From: Janthinobacterium lividum
GTDB taxonomy: Bacteria; Pseudomonadota; Gammaproteobacteria; Burkholderiales; Burkholderiaceae_D
Assembly (NCBI RefSeq): GCF_023509035.1
Contig: NZ_CP075583.1
Span: 372,001-436,000, forward strand
Reading direction: 5' to 3'
DNA: 64,000 nucleotides
Part shown: positions 18,140 to 27,900 of the stretch, one piece after another
Position numbering within the stretch: position 1 is the first letter of the stretch
Layout of the letters: every line of letters starts with the position of its first letter
The notes under the pieces: generated by a model
Seen by the model: only the letters and a program-made list of their open reading frames with translations
Databases searched by the model: none
What the model was told of the DNA's origin: nothing
Program-made: the position numbers and the translations under genes

Positions 18140-19345
18140 ATGAATATCAACCTCGACAAGAAACAAGCGATCACCATCGCCTCCATCGCGGCCGCCGGCA
18201 TCGTGCTGGCCGTTCTCATCCTCGGCACGGGCAAGTCCAGCGCCCCGCCGGCCCCTGCCGTCAAGGCGGAAGCACATGCTGAAAAGAAGGACGAACATGG
18301 CCACGAAGAAGTGGAAGGCCGTCTGGAATTGACGGCTGCGCAAAGCCGCGCGGCCGGCGTCGCCATCGCCACGGCCGCGCCCGGCCGCATCAAGACGACA
18401 GTCGCCCTGCCCGGCGAAATCCGTTTCAACGAAGACCGCACGGCCCACGTCGTGCCGCGCCTGGCTGGCGTGGTGGAAGCCGTACAGGCGGACCTGGGCC
18501 AACTGGTGAAAAAGGGACAAGTGCTGGCCGTCATTGCCAGCACGGAACTGTCGGAACAGCGCAGCGCATTGCTGTCGGCGCAGCGGCGTTTATCGCTGGC
18601 CCGCTCCACGTATGAGCGCGAAGAAAAACTGTGGCGCGAGAAAATTTCTGCCGAGCAAGATTATCTGCAGGCGCAGCAAACGTGGCGTGAGGCGGAAATC
18701 GCCGTGCAGAACGCGCAGCAAAAGCTCAGCGCACTGGGCGCCAGTGGGGCCAGCAAGGGGCCGCTGAACCGCTACGACATCCGCGCGCCGTTCGACGGCA
18801 TGGTGCTGGAAAAACATATCACCCTGGGCGAAGCCGTCAAGGAAGACGCGAACATCTTCGTCATTTCCGACCTGTCGACCGTGTGGGCGGAAATCGCCGT
18901 GCCGGCGAAAGACCTGGCCACCGTGCGCATGGGAGGCAAGGCGGAGGTGAAAGCCAGCGCTTTTGATGCCAGCGCGCAAGGCACGATCACCTATGTGGGC
19001 GCGCTACTGGGCGAGCAGACGCGTACGGCCAAGGCACGCATCAGCTTGCTGAACCCCGACATGGCCTGGCGCCCGGGCCTGTTCGTCACGGTGGAAGTGG
19101 TGTCCGGTGAAGCGGACGCGCCCGTCACCGTGCAAAGCACGGCCATCCAGACGGTGGAAGACAAGCCCGTCGTCTTCGTGCAAGTCAAGGACGGTTACCA
19201 GGCCACGCCCGTGGTACTGGGGCGCAGCGATGGCACCTTGACGCATATCAAGCAGGGCCTGGCCGCCGGCACGCCGTATGCGGCGCAAGGCAGCTTTGTG
19301 CTGAAGTCCGAGCTGGGCAAAGATTCTGCCGGCCACGAACATTGA
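18140..19345 (+). CDS. czcB: CzcB-like RND efflux periplasmic adaptor subunit
   Basis: A protein of 401 residues with an N-terminal membrane anchor (ITIASIAAAGIVLAVLIL), then a His/Glu-rich segment (KAEAHAEKKDEHGHEE) typical of metal-linked adaptors. The lipoyl/barrel-sandwich halves surround an alpha-hairpin of about 100 residues (RSALLSAQRRLSLARSTYER region), followed by the beta-barrel and membrane-proximal domains. It ends DSAGHEH, another potential metal site. It connects the inner-membrane pump CzcA to the outer-membrane channel CzcC. It is the third gene of a tight operon, 24 bp before czcA. Confidence 0.93.
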   Translation: MNINLDKKQAITIASIAAAGIVLAVLILGTGKSSAPPAPAVKAEAHAEKKDEHGHEEVEGRLELTAAQSRAAGVAIATAAPGRIKTTVALPGEIRFNEDRTAHVVPRLAGVVEAVQADLGQLVKKGQVLAVIASTELSEQRSALLSAQRRLSLARSTYEREEKLWREKISAEQDYLQAQQTWREAEIAVQNAQQKLSALGASGASKGPLNRYDIRAPFDGMVLEKHITLGEAVKEDANIFVISDLSTVWAEIAVPAKDLATVRMGGKAEVKASAFDASAQGTITYVGALLGEQTRTAKARISLLNPDMAWRPGLFVTVEVVSGEADAPVTVQSTAIQTVEDKPVVFVQVKDGYQATPVVLGRSDGTLTHIKQGLAAGTPYAAQGSFVLKSELGKDSAGHEH

Positions 19346-19369
19346 TCACGTTAAACAAAGGACCCCATC

Positions 19370-22300
19370 ATGTTTGAACGCTTGATCCGCTTCGCCATCG
19401 ACCAGCGCTGGCTGGTGATGCTGGCCGTGGCCGCCATGGCAGGCCTGGGCATCTACAGCTATCAAAAGCTGCCCATCGACGCCGTGCCCGACATCACCAA
19501 TGTGCAGGTGCAAATCAATACCCAATCCGCCGGCTATTCGCCGCTGGAAACCGAGCAGCGCGTCACCTTCCCCATCGAAACGGCCATGGCCGGCTTGCCT
19601 AACCTGGAACAGACGCGCTCGCTGTCGCGCTACGGCCTGTCGCAAGTGACCGTGATCTTCAAGGATGGCACGGACATTTATTTTGCGCGCCAGATGATCA
19701 ACGAGCGCTTGCAGGAAGCCAAGGAAAGCTTGCCGGCCGGTATCACGCCAAAGATGGGGCCCGTCTCCACGGGACTCGGCGAAATCTATCTGTGGACGGT
19801 GGAAACGCAAGACGGCGCGAAAAAGCCCGATGGCACGCCATACACGCCGACGGACTTGCGCGAAATCCAGGACTGGATCATCAAGCCGCAGTTGCGCAAT
19901 GTCACGGGCGTCACGGAAATCAACGCCATCGGCGGCTACGCCAAGCAATACCAGGTGGCACCCTATCCTGAAAAACTGGCCGCCTACGGCATCAGCCTGC
20001 AAGACGTGGTGACGGCGCTTGAGCGCAACAACAGCAACGTGGGCGCCGGTTACATCGAAAAGCAGGGCGAGCAACTGCTGATACGCGCGCCGGGCCAGGT
20101 GGCGTCAAAAAGCGACATCGGCAACATCGTCGTCGCCAATGTGCAAGGCGTGGCGATTCGCATCCGCGACGTGGCCGACGTGGTGCTGGGGCGCGAGCTG
20201 CGCACGGGCGCGGCCACGGAAAACGGCCGCGAAGTGGTACTGGGCACGGTCTTCATGCTGATCGGGCAAAACAGCCGCGCCGTCTCGCAAGCCGTCGATA
20301 AAAAAATGCTGGAGATCAACCGCAGCCTGCCCAAGGGCGTGCACGCCGTCACCGTGTATGACCGCACGGTCCTCGTCGACAAGGCCATCAATACGGTAAA
20401 GAAAAACCTGCTGGAAGGCGCGGTCCTGGTGATCGCCATCCTGTTCCTGTTCCTCGGCAATATCCGCGCAGCCGTCATCACGGCCATGGTGATTCCGCTG
20501 GCCATGCTGTTCACGTTTACGGGCATGGTGCAATACCATGTGAGCGCCAACCTGATGAGTTTGGGGGCGCTGGACTTCGGCATCATCATCGATGGCGCCG
20601 TGGTGATCGTGGAAAACTGCGTGCGCCGCCTGGCCCATGCCCAGCAGAAACTGGGACGGCCGTTGACCTTGCAGGAACGCTTTCATGAAGTGTTTGCGGC
20701 ATCGCAAGAGGCGCGCCGTCCCCTGCTGTATGGTCAGCTGATCATCATGGTCGTGTACCTGCCCATCTTCGCGCTGACGGGCGTGGAAGGCCGCATGTTT
20801 ACGCCGATGGCCCTGACGGTCGTGATTGCCTTGCTGGGCGCCATGCTGCTGTCGATCACCTTCATCCCCGCCGCCGTCGCACTGTTTATCGGCGAGAAGG
20901 TGGCGGAGAAGGAAAACGCCATCATGCGCGCCGCCAAGCGCTGGTATGCGCCGCTGCTGGACAAGGTGATGCGCAACACGCCCGTCGTGCTAACGGGCGC
21001 GGCCGTGGCCGTAGTGCTGTCGGGCTTGCTGGCCACGCGCATGGGCAGCGAATTCGTGCCCAGCCTGAATGAGGGCGACATCGCCATCCAGGCCCTGCGC
21101 ATCCCCGGCACCAGCTTGAGCCAGTCGCTGGCCATGCAGCAGCAGCTGGAAAGCAAGCTGATGGCAAACCACAAGGAAATCGCGCGCGTATTCGCCCGCA
21201 CGGGAACGGCCGAGATCGCGTCGGACCCCATGCCGCCGAATATTTCCGATGGCTACATCATGCTCAAGCCGCGCGACCAGTGGCCGGAACCGAAGAAATC
21301 GCGCGAACAATTGCTGGCAGAAATCGAAGCGACGGCCAGCAGCTTGCCGGGCAACAACTATGAGTTTTCGCAGCCGATCCAGCTGCGCTTCAATGAACTC
21401 ATTTCCGGCGTGCGCAGCGACGTGGCCGTGAAACTGTTCGGCGACGACATGGCCGTGCTCGACGGCACGGCGGCGAAGATCGCTGGTGTGCTTGGGAAAA
21501 TTCCCGGAGCGACGGAAGTGAAGGTCGAGCAGACGACAGGCTTACCCATGCTGACGGTGCAGATCGACCGCGAGCAGACGGCCCGCTACGGCCTCAACAT
21601 TGCCGACGTGCAAGCGGCGATTGCCACGGCCATCGGCGGGCAAGAAGCGGGCACCCTGTTCCAGGGCGACCGCCGCTTCGACATCGTCGTGCGCCTGCCC
21701 GACAACCTGCGCAGCGACCTGGAGCAATTAAAGCGCTTGCCCATCGCCCTGCCACTGGGCGCGGCGGCGGAAGGCCGCGCGCGCTTCATCCCGCTCGGCG
21801 AAGTGGCCAGCCTGCAAGTGGCGCCGGGGCCGAACCAGATCAGCCGCGAAGACGGCAAGCGCCGCATCGTCGTCAGCGCCAACGTGCGCGGACGCGATAT
21901 CGGCTCCTTCGTGGCCGACGCCACGCAGCAATTGCAAGCGCAGGTGGCTATTCCCCCTGGCTACTGGACCAGCTGGGGCGGCCAGTTCGAGCAATTGCAG
22001 TCGGCCACGAAACGCCTGGAACTGGTGGTACCCGTGGCGCTGGCGCTCGTCTTTGTGCTGCTGTTTGCCATGTTCGGCAACGTGAAGGATGGTTTGCTGG
22101 TGTTCAGCGGCATTCCGTTCGCCTTGACGGGCGGCATCGTCGCCCTGTGGCTGCGCGATATTCCCATGTCGATCTCGGCGGCGGTCGGCTTCATCGCCCT
22201 GTCCGGCGTGGCCGTGCTGAACGGCCTGGTGATGATCGCCTACATCCGCCAGCTGCGCGAACAGGGCATGCCCTTGCAGGAGGCGATACGTGTAGGGGCC

Positions 22301-22552
22301 ATCACGCGCTTGCGGCCCGTGCTGATGACGGCGCTGGTGGCCTCGCTGGGCTTCGTGCCGATGGCCATTGCCACGGGCACGGGCGCCGAGGTGCAGCGTC
22401 CGTTGGCCACCGTGGTGATCGGCGGCATCCTGTCGTCGACGGCCTTGACCTTGCTGGTGTTGCCGCTGCTGTACCGGCTGGCGTACCGCAAGGAAGAGGA
22501 AGTGGAAATGCAAGCCGCGCCCGAAGGCGCGGCGGTACAGCTGAGTAAATAG
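19370..22552 (+). CDS. czcA: CzcA-like heavy-metal RND efflux pump (HME family)
   Basis: An inner-membrane pump of 1060 residues with the full 12-TM RND layout and two large periplasmic loops. TM4 carries DFGIIIDGAVVIVEN, the signature of the divalent-cation (Zn/Co/Cd/Ni) HME branch rather than the Cu/Ag branch CusA. The N-terminus (LIRFAIDQRWLVML, then KLPIDAVPDITNVQVQI) is also typical. The pump uses the proton gradient to export metal from the periplasm. The exact ion cannot be fixed from sequence, although the presence of czcI supports Zn/Co/Cd. No czcD or czcRS gene follows within the window. Confidence 0.95.
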   Translation: MFERLIRFAIDQRWLVMLAVAAMAGLGIYSYQKLPIDAVPDITNVQVQINTQSAGYSPLETEQRVTFPIETAMAGLPNLEQTRSLSRYGLSQVTVIFKDGTDIYFARQMINERLQEAKESLPAGITPKMGPVSTGLGEIYLWTVETQDGAKKPDGTPYTPTDLREIQDWIIKPQLRNVTGVTEINAIGGYAKQYQVAPYPEKLAAYGISLQDVVTALERNNSNVGAGYIEKQGEQLLIRAPGQVASKSDIGNIVVANVQGVAIRIRDVADVVLGRELRTGAATENGREVVLGTVFMLIGQNSRAVSQAVDKKMLEINRSLPKGVHAVTVYDRTVLVDKAINTVKKNLLEGAVLVIAILFLFLGNIRAAVITAMVIPLAMLFTFTGMVQYHVSANLMSLGALDFGIIIDGAVVIVENCVRRLAHAQQKLGRPLTLQERFHEVFAASQEARRPLLYGQLIIMVVYLPIFALTGVEGRMFTPMALTVVIALLGAMLLSITFIPAAVALFIGEKVAEKENAIMRAAKRWYAPLLDKVMRNTPVVLTGAAVAVVLSGLLATRMGSEFVPSLNEGDIAIQALRIPGTSLSQSLAMQQQLESKLMANHKEIARVFARTGTAEIASDPMPPNISDGYIMLKPRDQWPEPKKSREQLLAEIEATASSLPGNNYEFSQPIQLRFNELISGVRSDVAVKLFGDDMAVLDGTAAKIAGVLGKIPGATEVKVEQTTGLPMLTVQIDREQTARYGLNIADVQAAIATAIGGQEAGTLFQGDRRFDIVVRLPDNLRSDLEQLKRLPIALPLGAAAEGRARFIPLGEVASLQVAPGPNQISREDGKRRIVVSANVRGRDIGSFVADATQQLQAQVAIPPGYWTSWGGQFEQLQSATKRLELVVPVALALVFVLLFAMFGNVKDGLLVFSGIPFALTGGIVALWLRDIPMSISAAVGFIALSGVAVLNGLVMIAYIRQLREQGMPLQEAIRVGAITRLRPVLMTALVASLGFVPMAIATGTGAEVQRPLATVVIGGILSSTALTLLVLPLLYRLAYRKEEEVEMQAAPEGAAVQLSK

Positions 22553-22584
22553 AGAGCGAGACGCGCGCTACCGCAATCGGCTTA

Positions 22585-23094
22585 TCATGGCCGGCGGTAG
22601 CCGCCTTCGATCCAGTTCGCGGCGGATGTCGCATTGAACTTGAAGGCGGCCGAGGTGCGCACCTTGGCGATCTGTTCGCCATCGGCGTCGTAAGCGCTCA
22701 GTTCCGCGTACGGATGGTCTTCGTCGGGGACGATGTCGAACATCACCTTGATTTGCCCCTCGTCGGTGGCGACAAACAGGTTCTTGTGCAACTGCGCATG
22801 CAGCTGCTGCTCGTGGCGGCGCAGCACTTCCGAGGCCGTCTTGACCAGCGTATTAAACGCGTTGACGTCGAGCGGCTTCGGATTTTTCTTGTCGCGGCCC
22901 ATGGTCCATGGCCCCACCAGTGCCGGCTCCGGTTCGCCATCCTTGATCATGGCCACGGCCCAGCCTTCATCTTCCTCGTTCTTGATCACGCGCGCCGTCC
23001 AGCCATTGCCTACCCACAGGCGCGGCTCCTGGATCGGGGCGTCATTGTCCTGCTCGGCTGCTTCGTCGGAAAAGTCGGGGAAATCGGTACTCAT
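22585..23094 (-). CDS. Conserved hypothetical cytoplasmic protein
   Basis: A protein of 169 residues, acidic at the N-terminus (FPDFSDEAAEQDND), without a signal peptide or membrane segments. The middle (GWTARVIKNEEDEGWAVAM, later LVGPWTMGRDKKNPKP) and a C-terminal domain (KVMFDIVPDEDHPYAELSAY) look like a globular alpha/beta protein. The family was not recognised; I believe it is shared among Oxalobacteraceae, but this is from memory only. It is convergent with czcA, 32 bp apart. Confidence 0.75.
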   Translation of the reverse strand: MSTDFPDFSDEAAEQDNDAPIQEPRLWVGNGWTARVIKNEEDEGWAVAMIKDGEPEPALVGPWTMGRDKKNPKPLDVNAFNTLVKTASEVLRRHEQQLHAQLHKNLFVATDEGQIKVMFDIVPDEDHPYAELSAYDADGEQIAKVRTSAAFKFNATSAANWIEGGYRRP

Positions 23095-23458
23095 GGCGGT
23101 GCTCGTGATGGAAGGTCGGGGCTAGCATGATAGTCGAAAACGCCCACCCGTGCCGCCTTGCCGCAAGGTAAGGCGCGGACCGCCATAGTCGATCCTGGCA
23201 AGAAGACAAGCTATCAATGTAGTAGTTTTATTCTAGCAATCGAGCTTTGATATTCCTCAAGAGAACCTATTATTATTTTGCAATCTGAATTGTGTTTTTT
23301 ATATTTATATATTGCATGTAGTAATGCTTGGCCCCAAGAAATTCTTTTCTTCATGCGGTGTCCCTCGTCCCTGAACGCCGCATTGCCTCACTACGCCAGG
23401 CACTTTCGTCGTTCTGATAAAAATAGCTGTGCACACCTATACATTCGAGGGTATCAAC
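23095..23458. other. Intergenic region upstream of the PEP-CTERM gene
   Basis: These 364 bp hold no supported gene. About 23215-23345 is AT-rich with T and TA runs and holds the promoter candidate at 23278-23305. The rest has normal composition, and no repeats or RNA gene were recognised. Confidence 0.5.
23278..23305 (+). promoter_or_regulatory. Candidate promoter of the PEP-CTERM gene
   Basis: TTGCAA (23278-23283) and TATATT (23300-23305) are separated by 16 bp in an AT-rich stretch, about 154 bp before the ATG at 23459. The long leader lowers confidence. Confidence 0.35.
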
Positions 23459-24097
23459 ATGAAAATCTTGTCCACTCTGGCCTGCGCCACGCTCGTCGTC
23501 GTCGCAGGCAGCGCCAGCGCAGTTCCCACCTTCACTACCGGCGGTACGGTACTGGCAGGCGAGGGGCTGGTCACGTCGGTCGCGGGCGCCACCACCATCG
23601 ATTTCAATGATGGTCTAGTGCCCGCTAATTACACGGGTAACGTCTTCACCAGCAATCACCCAAGCTACGCCGCGCAGCCACCGAACGATCTGACGGCTTT
23701 CTATTCCGTCGGCGTGACGAATGGTCAGATCACCCCTGGCGTCGCCACCTTCGGCGGCGGTCTGAGCTATTTTGGCTTCTACATGGGTTCGCCAGATGCG
23801 TATAACAGCGTCGTCTTTACCATGGGAGATCAGAGCACGGTCACCTTGACGGGATCGGAAATCGCCACGCTGGGCGGTATCAGCGCCAATGGCGATCAAT
23901 CGGTCGGCCTGTATGTGAATGCGTGGGCGGGCGAAGGGGAAAAATTTACCTCGATCGCCTTCCACTCGACAGGCCAGGATGCCTTTGAAAGCGACAACCA
24001 CGCCTTCATCACCGCCGTGCCCGAACCGGAAACCTATGCCATGCTGCTTGCCGGCCTGGGCTTGCTGGGCTTCGTGCTACGCCGCAAACAATCCTGA
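23459..24097 (+). CDS. PEP-CTERM sorting-domain protein
   Basis: A protein of 212 residues. The start at 23459 has GAGGG 7 nt upstream. A signal peptide (MKILSTLACATLVVVAG, cleavage near ASA) precedes a Gly/Thr-rich exported body. The C-terminus is a complete PEP-CTERM sorting signal: VPEPETYAM, a hydrophobic helix (LLAGLGLLGFVL) and a basic RRKQS end. Such proteins are processed by an exosortase/EpsH enzyme and linked to exopolysaccharide or the surface. No exosortase gene is in this window. A strong terminator follows. Confidence 0.93.
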   Translation: MKILSTLACATLVVVAGSASAVPTFTTGGTVLAGEGLVTSVAGATTIDFNDGLVPANYTGNVFTSNHPSYAAQPPNDLTAFYSVGVTNGQITPGVATFGGGLSYFGFYMGSPDAYNSVVFTMGDQSTVTLTGSEIATLGGISANGDQSVGLYVNAWAGEGEKFTSIAFHSTGQDAFESDNHAFITAVPEPETYAMLLAGLGLLGFVLRRKQS

Positions 24098-24118
24098 TTC
24101 AGGCATGCACCAGCAAAA

Positions 24119-24139
24119 GCCCGCACTGCGGGCTTTTTT
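24119..24139 (+). terminator. Rho-independent terminator after the PEP-CTERM gene
   Basis: GCCCGC (24119-24124), loop ACT, GCGGGC (24128-24133), then six T (24134-24139). An A tract precedes the stem. It lies 21 bp after the stop codon and is textbook in form. Confidence 0.9.
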
Positions 24140-24176
24140 CACTACCAGGCGGGGCATTTCTTTGCATGGCAAAACA

Positions 24177-24412
24177 TCAGCACATGGACATGGCAGGCCG
24201 GTTGGGCCAGGTCAACGGTGGACCGGGCGGTATCCAGCGCGGGTCGATGGCCGGCAGCGGCGCATGGTAATTGAACGGGGTGATGATGATCGGCGGTATC
24301 GCCGATGGCGCGCCGACGGGCTCGGCGCAGGACTGGGTGGCGCTACGCTGGCGCGTGATTCGATGTTCAGGGGGGATAGCGATTGATCCCCGGTATCTGC
24401 AAACAAAAGCAT
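24177..24412 (-). CDS. Possible small Pro-rich protein, apparently frameshifted
   Basis: An ATG at 24410-24412 is preceded by an ideal AAGGAGG 5 nt upstream. The unbroken frame ends at 24212 and quickly becomes Arg/Ser-rich. If one base were added in the GGGG run of ACCGGGGATC (about 24390), the reading would continue to a TGA at 24177-24179 with natural-looking sequence (QSCAEPVGAPSAIPP, PFNYHAPLPAIDPRWIPP, PNRPAMSMC). That would give about 78 residues. No family was recognised. The strong ribosome site is the main evidence that something is translated here. Confidence 0.3.
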
Positions 24413-24623
24413 GTTGCCCTCCTTGCTAGACTGAGGTGTTCAGTATAGGACGGCTTGCGCATATTACAAGAAGAGAAATCTTGTTCCAGATCAGCATTTT
24501 CTGGCCGCCAGCGCCTTCCATACCGTGAAAATGACGGCCTGTCGCACGCCGCTGGTGGCAAGCCAGGCGCGCCCCTACAGTGTGACCATGCAACACCCGA
24601 TTCCCCACACACTGAGGCTTACC

Positions 24624-24998
24624 ATGAAAAAATTGCTCACCTTCGTCCTCATCGTCATGCTCGCCTGCCTGTTTCTCGACAAGATAAGCGGCAGCGACAT
24701 GCACATGCAGTTCAACGGCGACGATGTCGACGGTCCGCTGGAATGGTTGTTCGGCCTGGTGTTTGCCGGCGGCGGCTTGCTGATCGCCGCCATTGCGCTG
24801 GTATGCGCCGCCGTCATCACGGGGGTCGTCCTGGCCGGCGTGGGCGTGGTGCTGATCGCCGTGGTGGCCTTGTGCGTGGTACTGGCGCTCGCCTTGAGCA
24901 CACCCGTGCTGCTGCCGCTGCTGATACCCGTCGCCATCGTCTGGCTGATCGTCAGCCGCAACCGCAAGCAGGCGCAAGCGCGTCAGCACAGCCTGTAA
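24624..24998 (+). CDS. Small multi-TM membrane protein
   Basis: A protein of 124 residues. The start at 24624 has GAGG 7 nt upstream; the longer frame from 24525 is not needed. An N-terminal hydrophobic segment (LLTFVLIVMLACLFL) is followed by an acidic loop (DMHMQFNGDDVDG) and two or three long hydrophobic stretches rich in Ala/Val/Leu, ending in a basic tail (SRNRKQAQARQ). The family was not recognised. It abuts the convergent diguanylate cyclase, with no bases between the stop codons. Confidence 0.65.
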   Translation: MKKLLTFVLIVMLACLFLDKISGSDMHMQFNGDDVDGPLEWLFGLVFAGGGLLIAAIALVCAAVITGVVLAGVGVVLIAVVALCVVLALALSTPVLLPLLIPVAIVWLIVSRNRKQAQARQHSL

Positions 24999-27900
24999 TC
25001 ACTGCGCCATGAACTTGCTTAGCACGCCGTCGCTGCCGCCATCATTCTGTTCGATGCGGTTGCGCCCGCCCCGCTTGGCCCGGTACAGCGCCTCGTCGGC
25101 GCGCGCCAGCACGGCGTCGCAATCGGCATCCGTGCCGGCCATGGCGGCCATGCCGATACTCACCGTGATGGTAATCAAGATGCCACCATCGGTGGTCAGC
25201 GAACTTTCCGCCACGCGCCGGCGCAGCCGTTCGGCAAACACGGCCGCTGCCGCCAGGTCCGTGCCCGGCAGCAAGATGGCGAATTCCTCGCCGCCCACGC
25301 GGCCCGGCACGTCGACCTTGCGCAGCGCCTGACACATCAACGCACCCAGGTGGCGCAACACGGTATCGCCCACCGCGTGGCCATACTCGTCGTTGACGCG
25401 CTTGAAATGATCGATATCGAGCATCAGCACGGTGGCGCAACGGGCCAGCTCGCGCTGCAAGCGGGCATGCTCGTTTCCCAGCGCCGCCATAAAGTGACGC
25501 CGGTTTGGCAGGCCGGTGAGAAAATCGGTGGTGGCCAGCTGCAACAGTTCCGCGTTCATGCGCTTGCGCTCGGTGATATCGAACGAGGACACCATGACAA
25601 AGTCCAGGCTGTCGGCATGACCGGGCATGACCAGCAGGCTCAATTCATTTTGCCGCGCCGCGCCGTCGAGACGCACAAAGCTGCTTTCGCACTCGTACAG
25701 GTGCGCGCCGCCAGCCAGCGCCAGCAGCGCATCGCCGAAACAGGGCAAGGCGCTGTCGTCGAAATTCTGTGCTAGGCCCAGCGCGCCGCGGCGCTGGTCG
25801 TCCTCGTTGGCGCGCACCTGCGCCAGCGCGGCGCCGTTCGCATCGATGATGCGCACCAGCCCCGCCAGCTGCTGCAGCGCATCCGGATTGGCCTGGAAGT
25901 GGGTGCCCAGATCGCGCACGCCCGCTTGCTTGAGAGCATCGAGCGCGGCGCGCACGGCCGACCAGTCCTGTTCCCACAGGGCCACGGGCGCATGGTCGTA
26001 CAGGCTGCGGAAACGCGCTTCGCCGGCGCGCAGGGCCAGCGCCACCTGCGCCTGTTCGATGGCCATGCCGGCCAGGTGCGCCGCCTCGCTCAGCCGTGCC
26101 AGATGCGCCGCGCCCGGTAGCGTAGGCTGGCGGTGATACGCCATCAGGACACCGAGCAGCTTGCCCGAGCCGCCACGCACGGGCTCGGCCCAGCACGATT
26201 GCAGCTGGGCCCGGCTGGCCAGTTCCATGCTTTCCTGCGCATCGGCATGCAGGTCGCCGACGATCACGCGCAGGCCGTCGCGCACGGCTTGCGCGGCGAT
26301 GCCATGCACGCCCTGCAGGGTGTCGAGGTCATGGCCATGGCTGGCCAGGTTGAAAAACGCGGGCAAGCTCGGCGCCGCGCCCAGCACCAGGCGGTGGCGG
26401 CTTTCATCGAGCAGCAAGATGCTGCACAGCATGGCAGGATGGTCGGCTTGTACGCCCAACACCACGCTTTCCAGCACCCGTTCCAGCGGCGCGCCCGTGG
26501 CCAGCATTTCCAGCACTTGCCGCCGCGTGTGCTCGCGCCGTTCCATCTGGCTGCGCTCGCTGATATCGCGGAAGGTCCACAAGCGCGCCTGCTCATTGCC
26601 CAGCTGCATGCTGCGCACATATTGCTCGACCACCCGCCCATCGCGCAGGTGCAGCACGTCGCGCCGCTCGCGGTGGCCATGCGGCGCGTGGGCGCGTGCC
26701 CCAAGGAACGGCGCCGCCTGCTCCAGCTGGCTTTCCACATGGCGCACCAGCGCCGCGCCATCGGCTTGCCAGTCGAGCGCGTCGGGCACTTGCCACAGGT
26801 CGCGGAAGCGCCGGTTCGACATGAAGATGCGGCCATCGGTATTGTCGACCAGAATGCCGTCGATGGTCGAATCGAGGATGCTGCGCAGCATGGCCTGGCT
26901 GCGCTGCGCTGCTTCGGCCATCGCCAGCACGCTCGTTTGCCCCTGCTCCAGCTGGCCAGCCAGCTCACTCGAGCGCGCCAGCGCCGCCCGGGCGCGGGCA
27001 CGGCCCGCCGCCAGCAGCCAGGCCGCCAGCGCCAGCACGATGCTGGCCAGCAAACCGGTCCAGGCCACCAGGCGGGGCCGCGCCAGCAGTACGCCATCGA
27101 AACCTGGCATGGCGCGCACGTGCAAGATCCAGGCATGGCCGGCGATGGTGATCGCTTGCTGCGACAGCCGGCTGTCCGAGGCGGCAGACGACAAGGCGCC
27201 CGGCAAGCTGTCATACATCAAGGCGGCCTCGGCCAGTTGCGCGCCATCATAGATTTCCAGGTCCAGCTGGCGCGCCCCCTCGCCGCCCACGCCCGCCATC
27301 AGGTCGCCCATGCGAAATGGCGCGAAGACCCAGGCGCGCAAGGCGACGCGCCGTTGCTCCACGCTGGCATGCGGCAAGCCATTGTCATACACGGGCAACA
27401 CGACCAGGAAGCCATGCGCCTGGGAGCTACCGCCATCTTGCATCAGGTGGATCTTGCCCGTCATGGCGGCCTGGCCCGTGTCGCGCGCCTGTTCGAGCGC
27501 GGCGCGGCGCACGGGTTCGGACCCGATGTCGTAGCCGAAGGCCAGCAGGTTGCTCTCGCTCAAAGGTTCCAGATAGGTGACGGGCGCATACCAGGCACGC
27601 TGGCCTTGCGGACGCACGGCATAGCCGGGATAGCCTTCCGCGCGCACGCCGGCCTCATGCCGTGCCAGGGCGGCGCCGGACAACAGCGGCAGGTAGCCGA
27701 TGCCGTGTATGCCGGGAAAGTGGCGCTCCACCTGCTGCACCGCCAGATAGGCATGGAATTCGCGGCGCGTGACTTCCTGCGAACTGGCATACAGCCCCTG
27801 CACCCCGTGCAGCACCTGGATGTAGGTTTGCATGCGGCCGACGATGTTGTTCACCAGTTCGCGCACGCGGAAATCGAAATCGGCCTGCACCTGCTGTTCG

